Below, in pieces: positions 12,445 to 24,274 of a stretch of 64,000 bases of DNA. The position numbers and the translations under genes are program-made. Position 1 is the stretch's first letter. Each line of letters starts with the position of its first letter. The stretch covers positions 3,658,001 through 3,722,000 of the forward strand of contig OX352774.1 of NCBI GenBank assembly GCA_947095535.1, written 5' to 3'. A model generated the notes under the pieces. That model made no database searches, had not been told where the DNA came from, and saw only the letters and a program-made list of their open reading frames with translations. Origin of the DNA: Poecilobothrus nobilitatus (taxonomy: Eukaryota; Arthropoda; Insecta; Diptera; Dolichopodidae).

Positions 12445-13124
12445 CAGAGTTGACGTAGTCTACTCTACTGTATTTTTCCTCGTATTATATTGAAAAACTT
12501 ATCATATATATATGTAATTTTAACTGAAAATAATAGTAAAATTGGCTATATTTAAGAGTCGTAAATATCTACATACATTTGTATGTTTTTTGCGTCGGAT
12601 ATGAAAAATATTTTACCATAATTATTGTAGGTGCATAGAAAAAAATGAACTATCCAAAACTATTAACTATTTGCATATATTGACAATCACCAAATTTAAG
12701 TTTATTGCATTTTTGTTAAGTTAACTGATTTTATATTTATTCCTAAACTCAATATTTTGGAATAAAATTTTAAAGCAACAGAAAATATTGAATGATACTA
12801 AACTAATTTATTTTTAATTATTCTTTTATGATTTATTTATAATTTTTGAAAAATATAAGAAAAAATAAAAAAAATATTCACAATTAAATGACGCTATTGA
12901 AGAATTTCAAAACTTTTTTTTATTATTAACACTTCTCTCCAGTTCAAAAATAATTGGATATATGTACATACATACATACCTAATTTGAAAAAGATTGCAA
13001 CAATTATTACAAATCTTGCATGTTTTGTATCAACATTTTGTTTTAGTTATTATTATTCGTTTTTTTTTTTTAATTTGTGAATTTTTTCAATCTTTAATAA
13101 ACGTAAACCAACATGATATAAACA

Positions 13125-13215
13125 AAACGAGGAAGAATACAGTTGCCTTTGTCAACTCTTAGATACCCGTACGAACCGTTAGTATTTTAATAGCCTATCA
13201 CTCTGTTTACATTAT
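13125..13215. repeat. Fragment of family A terminus
   Basis: AACGAGGAAGAATACAGTTGC and ATACCCGTACGAACCGTTAGT match, in the same orientation as its reverse complement, the 17185 end of the family A element at 15366-17185. It looks like an isolated end directly abutting the next element at 13218. Confidence 0.6.
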
Positions 13216-13217
13216 TA

Positions 13218-14407
13218 TTATACCCTACACATTAAGTATAGGGTGTATTAACTTTGGTATGGTGTTTGTAACCACCAAAAGGAAGCGAGTTAGGTATAGA
13301 CATGTATATATATTCTGAATCAGGATCACCGCCGGAGTCGATTTAGCGATGTCCGTCCGTCCGTCCGTCCGTACGCACAATAACTCAAAAAATAATGATG
13401 CTATCTTGATGAAATTTATACTGTAGGTTAACAATGACTAAGGTAAGGCGGGGATTGTAAATGGGCGAAATCGGACCATGCCTTCGAGTACCTCCCATAC
13501 AACTTCCAAAACCTGATACGCATATTTTCGAAATTAATAAAGATAGAAACTTAAAATTTTGTACGAGGGTGTGTTTTTCTGAATCCCTGATATCCCCAAA
13601 ACTTTAGATGAATTGGAGTGGTTGTTCGGGTACCTCCCATACAACTCCCAAAACCGAACATGCATATCTTCGAAATTAATAAAGATAGAAACTTCAAATT
13701 TGATACGAGGGTGCTGTTTCCTAAATCCCTAATTTGCCTAAAATTTGAGAGGAATTGGAATGGTCGTTCGGGTACCTCCCATACAACTCCCAAAACCGAA
13801 CAAGCATATCTTCGAAATTAATAAAGACAGAAACTTCAAATTTGATACTAGGGTGTTGTTTCCTGAATCGCTGATTTGTCCAAAATTGAGATGAATTGGT
13901 GGAGCTGTTCGGGTACCTCCCATACAACTCCCAAAACCGAACATGCATATCTTCGAAATTAATAAAGATAGAAACTTCAAATTTGATACGAGGGTGCTGT
14001 TTCCTAAATCCCTGTTCCAAAAATTTGAGATGAATTGGAGTTGTCGTTCGGGTACCTCCCATACAACTCCCAAAACCGAACAAGCATATCTTCGAAATTA
14101 ATAAATATATAAACTTGAAATTTGATATAAGAATGTTCTACCCTGTTGATGTCTCTAAAATTTGAGATGAATTGGAGTGGTGGTCCGCGTGCCTTCACAC
14201 ACTTCCCAAGACCTAACAATCATATTTTCGAATTTAATAAAGATAGAAACCTGAAATTTTGTACAAAGGTTGTAACAGCATTTATTTTTTTTAGCTTGTA
14301 TTAAATACCTAACTAAAATAACTTATGGATTTTTAATTTAATTTGAATGTTTTAGGTGTAGGGTATAAATAAGTCGGTTGCATCGACTTACTGTTATTTT
14401 TACTTGT
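13218..14407. mobile_element. Element family E with internal ~140-bp minisatellite
   Basis: Bounded by TTATACCCTACAC (13218-13230) and GTGTAGGGTATAA (14356-14368), then a tail AAGTCGGTTGCATCGACTTA. The left end also makes a small hairpin with TATAGGGTG. Between them lie six tandem units of about 137-142 bp; CCTCCCATAC or its decayed form occurs at 13491, 13633, 13775, 13916, 14055 and 14192. A GTCCGTCCGTCCGTCCGTACG tract lies at 13351-13374. Repeated open frames on both strands are produced by the minisatellite and are not genes. A decayed copy is at 49592-50345. This architecture is frequent in fly genomes. Confidence 0.75.
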
Positions 14408-14436
14408 TTTTTTAATTTTTTGGTATTTTAAAATAA

Positions 14437-14728
14437 TTTGAAATCGACGAGCTACCCGAAGTTTTGGTCGGATGTCAACCAAAAAAAAATAGAGAACCTA
14501 CAAATTGTTGTAAGAATATTTTGTATTAATTTCAAGACTTTATCTATCTTAGTTTTTGAGTTATCTTGCTGACGAACAGACGAACGGACGGACAAAGCTT
14601 AATCGACTTAGCATTTTTTTCTGATCCGATCCATACCTTTAAAGGTATATCTATCTAGCTTATTTCGAGGTGTTACAAACGGAGGAGCATTTTTAATATA
14701 CCCGATCCTTATCGTACGGGTATAAACA
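14437..14728 (+). mobile_element. Family A, solo right end
   Basis: About 290 bp closely match 1130-1404: the 'gagctaccc' start, the ACGAACGGACGGACAA tract, the 'gatccgatccatacctttaaaggt' type stretch and the terminal hairpin TATACCCG...CGGGTATA near 14698-14725. It lies immediately beyond the family E element. Confidence 0.7.
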
Positions 14729-15290
14729 TCGTTCAGCAAATTATTTTCAATATGAGTCAAAACTCAAAAGTTATCTTAAATTAACACATACTTACTTACC
14801 CACATATAACATTGTTGGTTTCTCAACTTTTTTATAGTACCTATAATGAATGAGAAAATTTATATATAATTTGAATTTAATTTCACAACTTTAGATAATC
14901 AAAAGTCAAAACTCCTAAAATTGTTAAAAAAATGTGTGTTTTATTGAAATGACAAAAAAGAAAGAGAATAAAAAACGTTTATGAACAGAACACCATAGTA
15001 AAAATTGTTGGTACTGGCACGTACTTTGAAAATGAAACTACCAGTAAAAATAGCTCACTAGTCACTATATACTTCATAAATTCCTACAAAGTAATTAAAC
15101 TTCAATTCTAATTACTTTCGTAATTATTTTCAATATTCAATTACTTTAGTGCTTTTACCAAAAAATACTAGAGTACCATAAGTACTTTTGATATATTGTC
15201 AATATAAAAATTCAGCATTATTTTAAAATTATAATAATTTTAAAATAAACAAAATATTTCCAACCCATATATCTAGATTGGCCTACTCAT

Positions 15291-15340
15291 AATTGTACAG
15301 TTTCTATTACGACTGCTTACATAATTGAAACTGTACAATT
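15291..15340. repeat. Perfect 14-bp inverted repeat
   Basis: AATTGTACAGTTTC (15291-15304) and GAAACTGTACAATT (15327-15340) pair perfectly around a 22-base loop, 25 bases outside the end of the family A element. Possibly a miniature element or a replication by-product. Confidence 0.6.
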
Positions 15341-15365
15341 GAATGTGCATACATAATTGAATATA

Positions 15366-17185
15366 TTTATACCCGCACGATAAGTATCGACTATAATAAA
15401 ATTACTCCTCCGTTTGTAACACCACGAAATAAACAAGATAGATACTAACACAAAATATTCTGAGATCAATTCGTATTTTTTTTGGTTGAAATCCACCAAA
15501 ACTTCGGGTAGCTCTCAAACAATTAACTTTTTGATCTCCAAATTTTTCCATACAAATTTTTCAAAAGTTTCACATCGTTTGAAGTACAGCCATGAAAATT
15601 AATTTATTAAATGTGAATAGACATCCTAAAAACATTAATTTTATGGAAGAACTTTTTTCACGGAAGCTGCATAAGGTACATCTTCAATTTGAAAATGCCA
15701 AGTGATAGCTGCTTTTATGAGCTTTACAATTATATGTATAATAAATATATACTTGTGTCATACGATGTCTTGATTTACCGTTATGCGAAACTGAATTATT
15801 GCGAAATTCTTTAACTCTGCTATCTTCTAAATAGTTTAAGTTAGAAACTTGAAATTAAAATGAAATATTTTTGAAAATAAGTATGAGTCATTTCAGGAAA
15901 TATTTTTGTATCGCCCCCCGTTTAGGAGTTGTAAGGGGTTGAAAACTGAAAATTCCTATTTTTAAACACCTGTAACTTGAACGCCTATTAAATTTTTTTT
16001 GAAATAATACTTACAAATTAAAGCTGCAACAACTTTTATTTCTGTTAGCAACTTTTCTAATTAACATAGCCGGTACCTTCAAAATTGCGAAAGTGTGACT
16101 TGATGTTTTTCAAATTTTCTAACAAATTTCTTTAACGATTTATTCATAGAATTAGAATTGAAGTTGGAAAAGGTTTTATTTATTTTTGAAGTACAATGTT
16201 TGCCATTTATACTCTGAAAATAATATCTGCTAATGACCAAAATTTTCGGTCACATTCTGGCATAGTTGCGGCTCTATCTCACCAATAACTCGAATAATTT
16301 CTGTTTTTAATGCTTCAACGTTTCGAGGATTATCCTTGTAGACCTGTCCTTTCACATAGCCCCAGAGAAAGAAGTCTAGCGGTGTCAAATCTCAGGATCT
16401 TGAAGGCCAAATAACGTCACCGAATCTGAAAATAACACGGTCTAGTAACTTTGTATGCTGTAATTGCAGTGTTTCTCTGGCTGTATGACACGTAGCCCCA
16501 TCTTGTTGAATATATTTTACAGTTTTTGCCATAAAAAAGTTGTGATCATGTCGCGATATCTGGTACCGTTAACGGTTATGGTTCTTCCAGCATCATCTTC
16601 GCAAAAGTACAGAGCAATCACACCAAACAGTTACTCTTTGTGGATGCGTTGCTTTCTCTTCGTGGATGATTTTTGAGTTATTTATATTTTGAATTAATTA
16701 TAAGAAATTATTCTATGAATGAAATATTTTTAAAGAAATATTGCAATGTATGGCGATATATAAAAATATAGTATGTATACATGAATGAATGCATATGCAT
16801 ATTAATATATGTATGTATGTATATTTGGTATTTTGTAGTAAGTTTAGTATAAATTAATATATATACATTTGCTGCTTAGTAACAAATGGTAATAGCATAT
16901 TTGGAGAAGTTTTGAATTGATAATCGTTAGATGGAAGATTAAAATCTGCTTTTGAAGAATATATAAACATATAGTTTGAATATATGTACAACCCATAGTT
17001 CTAGAAATTATAAAATTCACCCAAATTATTTTAAAATACCGAAAAATTAAAACTATTATAAACAGAGTGACAGACAATGAAGATACTAACGGGTTCGTAC
17101 GGGTATCTTAGATAAACAAAACTGTATTCTTAACTGACAAACTGGTAACTGACAAACGCAACTGTATTCTTCCTCGTTTTAAGGC
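15366..17185 (-). mobile_element. Family A, near-complete inverted copy with nested transposase relic
   Basis: Read on the minus strand it starts near AACGAGGAAGAATACAG (17185), passes ATACCCGTACGAACCCG, continues with the segment shared with bases 1-235 of the window (17000-16720), is interrupted at 16690-16215 by a mariner-like relic, resumes with the segment shared with 395-1404, and ends CGTGCGGGTATA at about 15366. The inverted ATACCCGTACG / CGTGCGGGTAT ends suggest terminal repeats. No own coding capacity is visible. Confidence 0.6.
16215..16690 (-). pseudogene. Decayed DD41D mariner-like transposase
   Basis: The minus strand, read across at least two frameshifts, gives residues typical of the C-terminal half of a mariner-type DDE transposase: a GRTITVNGTRYRDMI segment, then QQDGATCHTAR (second catalytic Asp), then IWPSRS-stop-DLTPLDFFLWGYVK (third catalytic position) and a VYKDNPRNVEALK tail. 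Counting from the Asp of QQD to the Asp of PLD gives 41 intervening residues (the in-frame stop counted as one), the spacing of the rosa-type DD41D group. Stops and frameshifts show it is dead. The N-terminal DNA-binding half is not found. Confidence 0.8.
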
Positions 17186-17559
17186 AGTGTTGTAGTATAC
17201 TTATATAATAAATTTTGTTACATTATTATTTAAGTTTAAAAATATTCAAAGTTGTTATGAATAACTTGCATGTGTACATATTATGTAGTTTCTTAAAAAA
17301 TCTGAAACTTCTTTAATTGAAATCTTGTAAAATAATTTTAGGAAGTTAATTTATTAACAAAATCAGGATTTTTTATGTTTATAAAAGTTAGTACCTAGCT
17401 AACTAAATATATTTTCCTAAGGCTGATTTAATTTCATCAACTATTTTTTGTTTATTAAAAAACCTAAGGGCTGATGGAAACCCTAAAATCGATATATCTC
17501 AATATAAAAAAATCGATAATTGGGGCTTACGAAATTCTATAATATATAGAAAATCCCCT

Positions 17560-20060
17560 GTGCAATTGCACAATTTTTACATCAACACCATTAAAAAAAT
17601 GTTGAAATCACTTACTTACTTGTAATAGAAAAAAAACATAAAACAAATCTAAACACATCAAATTAAAAATGTTAGGTACAGTTTATTAATTTTTTCTCGC
17701 CGTTTTTTCGTGGCGGTAATTTTTGACAGTTTTTTAATCATTGAGAAAAAATGGTCCAAGCTAAAAACACATTCAGGGTAAAAGTTCGTGCCGATATCTC
17801 AAAAATTGTTTGAAACACATGTATAAAGTGCACAATAAAAACCGGCGAAAAACCAACCAACACCAACCGCTACGACATTTTTTTTTTTGTTACATTTAAA
17901 AAAATCCCAATAATCGAAATAATTTTAATATTTGTTAAAATTTTACCAGACTCTCTATTTTTCTTTAGTTTTAAAAAAAATTTTTATGTCGATGAAAAAC
18001 AGTTGTTTTCGCCGCGAATTACTTTAATTACCAAAACTACTTTCAAGTCTTTTGCGTTTATTTTTTTTTTGCTTGAAAAAAATTTGCTGAATTTATTTTA
18101 TTTAAATATACTTTGGAAGAGGTCTTTGGTATATTTAATAAAAGATTCATGTCTCTGATAATGTAATTTCATAAATTTTCGGGGCCTTTTTTTTTTGTGA
18201 TGGTCGTTTTCGACAGCTTTTTAATTTATTTAATGGTCTAATAATAAATTAGTACAAAATTATGAATCTTTTGTGAGCGAAGGCTTCTAAAATGATATTT
18301 TCTATGTTATTTTTTTCTTTTCTTTTTAAGAAAAATATCCATTTCTATAATATTTTGTAAGTTTCTGATTTCTGTTATGAAATATAATTAGCTAAGTCTG
18401 CCGAATTTTATATTAATAAAAAAAATTCGAATATTTTTTTATGTTATATCAAAAATTCAGCTTAAAAAATCAAAATTCCAACCTAAGTAAACAAAACTAC
18501 TTTAAAGTCTGTTGCGAAGCTTTTACCAGCTTTTATAATAGTGAAAACAAAATCAAGAATAAAATTGGCCTATTATTTTTTTCTTATAAATATAAGGCTT
18601 ACTACAAACTTTGCTCTTTTCACTTTCAGGTCTTTTAATTTTATTAAGAGTATTTTTATTTTTTTTTTTCAAAACAAAGAATCATTTGAAAACTGTCAAC
18701 AGAAGATTAATAAAATAATTTATTTTTAATTTACCGCTGCGACCAGTTCATAATGGATGTGGTGGTCAAATTTAAAAATTAAAAATTTGCTTTAAATTTT
18801 GTGTCGAAAGTACTTTTTAAAAAGTAAAAGTTTGTGTCTCTGATAAGACTTTTAGTCGAAGATTTGTGTCTCTGATAATAAAATTTTAAATTATTAAATA
18901 AATAATACAGAAATATCATCATTGCCAGTTTAGTTTACCTTCAGTGTGAGCAGAAATTATATATATAGTGTGAGTGGTTTATTATAGAAATAAAATTTTT
19001 TTTTTTACATGTTGGCAAGGTCTCGTCAACATCTTGTGTGAATTGGTAATTATATTGTCTTATTATCAGAAATTCAATCATTAATTCCAGGTTAATCTGA
19101 TCTGATTAATAAATCTTATTTTTTTTCATGGCTAACAATATTATTAATGGTCTAATAATAAATTAGTACAAAATTATGAATCTTTTGTGAGCGAAGGCTT
19201 CTAAAATGATATTTTCTATGTTATTTTTTTCTTTTTTTTTTAAGAACAATATCCGTTTCTATAATATTTAGTAAGTTTCTGACTTCTGTTATGAAATATA
19301 ATTATTTAAGTCTGCCGAATTTTATATTAATAAAAAAATTTTGAATATTTTATGTTATACCAGTTCTACCGAAAATTTAGCTTAAAAATCTAAATTTCAC
19401 CTAAATAAACAAAACTATTTTAAAGTACCTATGTTATGAAGCTTTTACCAGCTTTTATACTAATGAAAACAAAATCAAGAATAAAATCGGCCTATTATTT
19501 TTTTCTTATAAATATGAGGTTTACCATAAACTTTGCTCACTCTCACTTTTTCACTTTCAGGCGTTTTAATTTTATTAAGAGTACCTATTTTTATTTTTTT
19601 TTACCAAAACAAAGATTGAAAACGCCAACAGAAGATTAATAACAATAATTTATTTTTAATTTACCGCTGCGACCAGTTCATAACGGTCAAATTTAAAAAT
19701 TAAAAATTTGCTGAATTTATTTTTTTTTTTAGTATGTACTTTTCCTTTTTTGACTGTACTCACTTTTAATGAACGTTTTGTGTCTCTGGTAATACTTCTA
19801 GTGGAAAATTTGGTCTCTGGTAATAATATTTACTAAATTTATTTATATTTTTAATGAACGGTTTGTGTCTCTTGATAATACTTTGAGTTAAAGATTCGTG
19901 TCTCTGGTAATAAAATTTTAAATTATTAAATAAATATACAGAAATATCATTGCCAGTTTAGTTTACATTCAGTGTGAGTGTTTTATTATAGATATAAAAT
20001 ATATTTTTTTACATGTTGGCAAGGTCTCTCCAACATCTTGTGTATTATATTATAGATAGG
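17560..20060. repeat. ~915-bp unit, tandemly duplicated, plus a more decayed partial unit
   Basis: 'ttaatggtctaataataaattag' and what follows starts at about 18229 and again at about 19144 (offset ~915 bp), and similarity continues to 'acatgttggcaaggtct' at about 19009 and 20010. A weaker, earlier partial copy appears to occupy 17690-18228 ('gacagttttttaat', 'attcatgtctctgataat'). Each unit also contains several spaced GTGTCTCTGATAATA words. Small open frames in both copies (around 18441-18729 and 19436-19639) are equivalent positions of the repeat with different frames, so they are not genes. Confidence 0.7.
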
Positions 20061-20069
20061 TCACAGCTT

Positions 20070-21640
20070 ACTAGGTCATTTCGGAAGATTTTTTTAAATA
20101 AGAATTGATTACTACTTTCTAGTTCTATTTTTTAAAGTACTTAATATATGAACATATTTGAATTTTGATTATACATATTTGATTCATATTTGGTTTTTAA
20201 TTAAGACTTTTCAATTGGACTGGATTTGGTAACTGATGTTTTATTAAAAATACTTGTAATTCTTGGTATTTTAATGTTTTTTGATACTTATTAAGGCTAA
20301 TTACTTTGTATAGATAAAAATGTGAAAGGCCAAAACTTTGTAAATAAAGTATAATTTTTATTTTTATTTTTTTATTTATTTATCTTCCCTAGTGACGCTA
20401 TCCCTGGTACAGAGAATATATGTAGGTATATTCAATTTATTTTAGCAAATTTTAACAATTTGTTATTAAAAACAAAAATTATTCAATCAGTGCAATTTAG
20501 CTGATTTAAATACTACAATTATTTCAATATTTACCTTAAGAATAAAGGAATTAAAAAATCAAACTAAATATACTTAATTCTCTCAAATTGACATTTAAAA
20601 TTTTTACAGCTACTCAACAAGTACATTTATTATTTTGCTAGTAATGATACTTCTAATTGTACTTAAATTTTAGAATTAAGAGAAGGTTAACTTATAAAAT
20701 TATAAAAGAAAATTTGTAGAACCTACAGGTTTTTTTAAAAAATTTAAAATATAAAATACATACATATAAAATTTTACCAATTTTAATCAAACTTTGGTAA
20801 ACAAACAATATCGGCATTTGTGAACCATGAATAATCGGCATTCATGAATTTATATCGGCATTCATGAATAATAAAATCAGGAATTCACGCAAATAATAAA
20901 ATATCAAACTTAAGAGTTATCTACTTTTTACCAGTCAAATACAACCATTTTTTATTCAAATTAAACCATTTGTCATTCAAATTGAATAGTTTTTTGTTGT
21001 TTAATATATAAAAAAAAACTATCTTAAAATAGATCCTGCTCCTATATAATTTATTTCCTATTTTGATCGTATACACTTATACACGTATACACAAAACAAT
21101 AACGGGACAGCATATATATTACAGCCAAGAAAAATGAAAACATGACAAATTGCAAATGTCATTAAGAAAATTTGACAATAAGTTGAATTACTTTTAGTAA
21201 AGTGATTAAAATATTAATCATCATGGAACAATTGTGCATAGTCATGACGCAAAAGCAGCATCTTTTGCAAAAACAGCAGGCAGTGACAGTGCTGCAGCTA
21301 CTTTTCTAATACTTGATACTGGAATCATGGAGAAAAGTAAAAAAATTTCTTGGTAGGAAGTCTACTGGAAAATGCGAGCGCTGGTCCAGGAAAACACCAT
21401 CTGATTCTTTAGGAGTTTTGAGCCCATTGCACCCTTGAGCCACATTCATAAATAAGTGCGTCATGGATTTGTAAAAAACAACGGGGCGTAGCAACAAGGT
21501 GTAAGTATAGTTTCGTATCTCTTGTACCAAACAATAATAACAACAAAAGGATATATAAAAGAACTGATGTTAAGTGTACAATTTATCCAATGGTATATTT
21601 GTAAATATAAAATTAAAAACATTTTTTATTTTAGAAACAC
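20070..21640. other. A+T-rich spacer
   Basis: No supportable gene. A less A+T-rich patch at about 21220-21540 has a Gln-rich 28-codon frame starting at 21222 (MEQLCIVMTQKQHLLQKQQ...). It resembles the start of some retrotransposon gag frames but is too short to call. Confidence 0.4.
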
Positions 21641-21655
21641 TATTTTCAATTTTTT

Positions 21656-21661
21656 TTTATT
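21656..21661 (-). terminator. Candidate poly(A) signal of family member 2
   Basis: AATAAA on the minus strand, about 140 bases past the stop codon at 21802. It is the first canonical hexamer clear of the stop codon, but the base composition makes it weak evidence. Confidence 0.3.
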
Positions 21662-21801
21662 AAATACATAGTATTTTTTTTATAAATAATTATCTTAAAA
21701 CTATATAAACACTTTTATAAATAATATAATATCAATAAATTTAGTCAGAATCCATTACTTCCAATTTTCATTTCTCACTTGTCAATGGACGCCAATCAAA
21801 T

Positions 21802-22244
21802 TTATTTTATATCAATAAAATCTAGAAATGTTGAAATATTTGCAAGATCTTCGTTTTGATTATACGGTTCATATTCATAATGATTCTCTTGGATAGCATT
21901 CTCTAATTTTAATGCATCAGTTATTCTTCTAATAAGATCTTCTAGTTTCTCTTTTCTGTTGTTTAATTTTCTTAAAAGATCTACCATATTCTCTCTTCTA
22001 TAAGGATCACCATTATAATCACCTTTATTGAAACCAGGATAAAAGGGTTTACTATGGCCTTTGATAATTTCCTGATCTACTGTATTTACATATTTGGCAA
22101 TGGTTTTACCAATTACCAATGAAATTGTTAATAAAACTGTTAAAAAGAAAATTAAAATAAAAAAAAAAATTAGAAAATAAAATGAATATTTTTTTTATAA
22201 TTATAATTACCAAATATTGTTACACTCAATTTTGATTGTTTCAT
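21802..22244 (-). CDS. Small secreted helical protein (family member 2)
   Basis: Two coding exons, 22244-22211 and 22136-21802, flank a 74-bp phase-1 intron (GTAATT...TTTTTAACAG), giving 122 aa. The signal peptide is MKQSKLSVTIFVLLTISLVIG (cleavage after G21) and is nearly identical in pattern to the 29.0-kb paralogue (MKESKLSVFIFVLLSIAMVRS). Mature protein: KTIAKY start, a Gly/Pro/Tyr-rich stretch at 40-56, then a charged amphipathic helix at about 57-95 (YRRENMVDLLRKL...RKEKLEDLIRRITDAL), then an acidic tail. There are no cysteines. The helix aligns with residues 74-116 of the 29.0-kb protein, including a final LxxEN...QE. I recognise no described family. It is probably a secreted or effector-like protein, since only targeting can be read from sequence. 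Confidence 0.85.
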
Positions 22245-22333
22245 TTTTAATGGTAGATATTTTAAAATATTTAAAATAAAAAAAACTCAAAGGAATAATA
22301 ATAGAACTTGTTCGAAAGCTGATGAGTTTGTTA

Positions 22334-22365
22334 TGATAATTTTGAACCTGTGTTTACCTTTTATA
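22334..22365 (-). promoter_or_regulatory. Strong TATA box of family member 2
   Basis: Minus-strand TATAAAAGG at 22365-22357, a textbook TATA sequence. A TCA initiator core with A at 22334 lies 31 bases downstream, giving a leader of about 90 bases before the ATG at 22244. This suggests a strongly, tissue-specifically expressed gene (inference). Confidence 0.65.
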
Positions 22366-22399
22366 CTTACTCCGAAGTAATAAAAAAAATTTAAAGAAA

Positions 22400-23215
22400 A
22401 GCTTTCATTTTTTTACTTTTCATTTAATAAAAAACGAAACACATAAAAAATATTTGCATGATTCAAAATAAAAATTTACAAAAACAAATTAAATTTTTGA
22501 TCAATAAAACTAAAACAATTATTAAGCTTTTTAAAACAAAAGACTTATTACACAGTTAATATCTTAAGATTCAATATAATGAGATCAGTTCTCTGAAATA
22601 AGAAATCTTTATTTTGTACTACCGAAGTTAAGTCTTGTTCTATTAATAATATATGTATGTAGATAGATATCTCCTAAATAATATCCGGGGATTATCCGGA
22701 ATTTTTGAATATTTAATAAATTTCCTCCTTATTTAAATTTTTGTACACTATAAGGCATTTAAATATGTATATAAAAATTTATATGCATATATGGTTGCAA
22801 TATTATTATAATATTGTGAAAATAGAAATATGTTGAAATTTCTTTTTTGGAATTATTAAAATTTCATGAATTTCAAAGTTTTTAAGTAAAATATTTATTA
22901 TGACACCTTTTTATAAGAGTTTAAATTTCAAATACATAAAATGTAACATATTATTTTAATTTTTTTAGCAGGTTTGCAACTACAAGTCTTAAATGAAAGG
23001 TTCTATATTACCAACTTTATCATCTAACCGAATTACGAAATTTTTTGGCTTTATTTTAAAACCTTAATTAAACTTGAATATACTCTATATTTTGGTATAA
23101 ATTCTAAAAAATATACAGTTAAGTTTCCGAATAAATCATTTTAACTTAAAGCCTAAATATAAAAATTATATAAAATTATTAAATAATATAAAAAAGGTCC
23201 TGTATTTTAAAATTT
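22400..23215. other. A+T-rich spacer
   Basis: Nothing supportable; a TATGTATGTAGATAGATA tract lies near 22650. Confidence 0.5.
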
Positions 23216-23221
23216 ATTTTT

Positions 23222-23345
23222 TTTTTATCCTAAGGGAGGTGGTAATCTTCAAAAGACATCAAGAATTCTTCAGATTCTTACAGATTAAACATAGCTCCCC
23301 CTTTAGCCAATATAATGGAATGAAACCCTTACCTGCAAACACAGT
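23222..23345 (-). repeat. Dispersed repeat family F, partial copy
   Basis: The minus strand carries GCAGGTAAGGGTTTCATTCC, then a 'taaagggggagct' block and a CCACCTCCCTTAGG end, the same order as in the copies at 44866-45205 and 45250-45545. Non-coding. Confidence 0.65.
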
Positions 23346-23574
23346 ACATTGGTGGGGATAGTAATAGTAGTAAAAGGAATTAGAGATTTTTAAAATTTTG
23401 TCTAGTACTAAGATATGGTTGCAAGTATAAGCCGCCAAAAACAAAACGTCTAATAATAATAAAAATCAACCATGGATTATGATAATTACCTTAAAAAGTT
23501 AAAAAACAAAAAAGACCAAAATTTGTGACACTTTTTTTTCGGCGATTCATTTTTAGTTTTTCTATGTTTTAATT

Positions 23575-24270
23575 GAAAATGAAATAAAAACGGATCTGCG
23601 TGAAAAGTCAAATTTTAAAATCCAACTTTCAAAATACAAATCTTATAATACAAACTTTCCAAATCCAAAAGCATCAAAATCCAAACTTTTCAAAGCCAAA
23701 TGGGTCAAAATCCAAACATTTAATAAAGAAAAAAGTACATAAAGAACTTTCCTAAGTCAGCGTAATATGAGTTGCAATTGATTTTAAAAACTGCAGTTTA
23801 CCAGTTCTATCTCTCTTTTTTAGAATACGCTGAAGCTTTTTGTAATACAAAATTTTCAATTACAAAAAGGATATTTCAACAATAAAAATCTTATAATATT
23901 GGGGGCTGCCGCTCAAATATTCTGGAAAAACGTATAACGCTTATTTTGAATCCAACTCTAAAACTTCTTCCTAACTAATTTAATAACAAAGTGCTCAAAA
24001 TAGTGGAAGGGGGCTCCATAATCTCCGCTAAAACAAAATTTGGAAAACTAATATATTATATTGAAATACTGATTTTGTAGCCAATATTGTAACAACAACC
24101 CTCAAAAATTCAATTTTTCTAAATAATATATATCTAAACAATAAAGTACTACATTTTGATGCTTTTGGATTTTGCAAATTAGGCTTTTGAAAAAGTTTGG
24201 ATTTTAACGCATTTGGATTTTTCTTTTTTTGGATTTTAAGCGTGATCCAATAAAAACAATTCATTTTTAT
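23575..24270. mobile_element. Foldback-like element 1 with short-word arms
   Basis: The left arm (about 23575-23725) and the right arm inverted (about 24145-24270) both consist of spaced repeats of an ~11-20-bp phrase around CAAAATCCAAA, including the shared long phrase AAATCCAAAAGCATCAAAAT. Outside these, both ends read 'aaaatgaa...gatc'. The ~400-bp centre contains 'tgaatccaactctaaaac', also found inside the element at 57530-58255. No coding capacity. Confidence 0.65.
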
Positions 24271-24274
24271 TTTC

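Noticed and set aside
13551..14219. Several overlapping 65-120 codon frames on both strands with repeated FEDM.VRFWELYGRYP-like peptides
   Set aside because: They are translations of the ~140-bp minisatellite in element E; frames drift between units and exist on both strands.
16464..16676. 70-codon plus-strand frame
   Set aside because: Antisense shadow of the mariner-like transposase relic on the minus strand.
21222..21545. Possible retrotransposon gag start (MEQLCIVMTQKQ...)
   Set aside because: Only 28 codons before a stop and no downstream gag or pol similarity that I can see.
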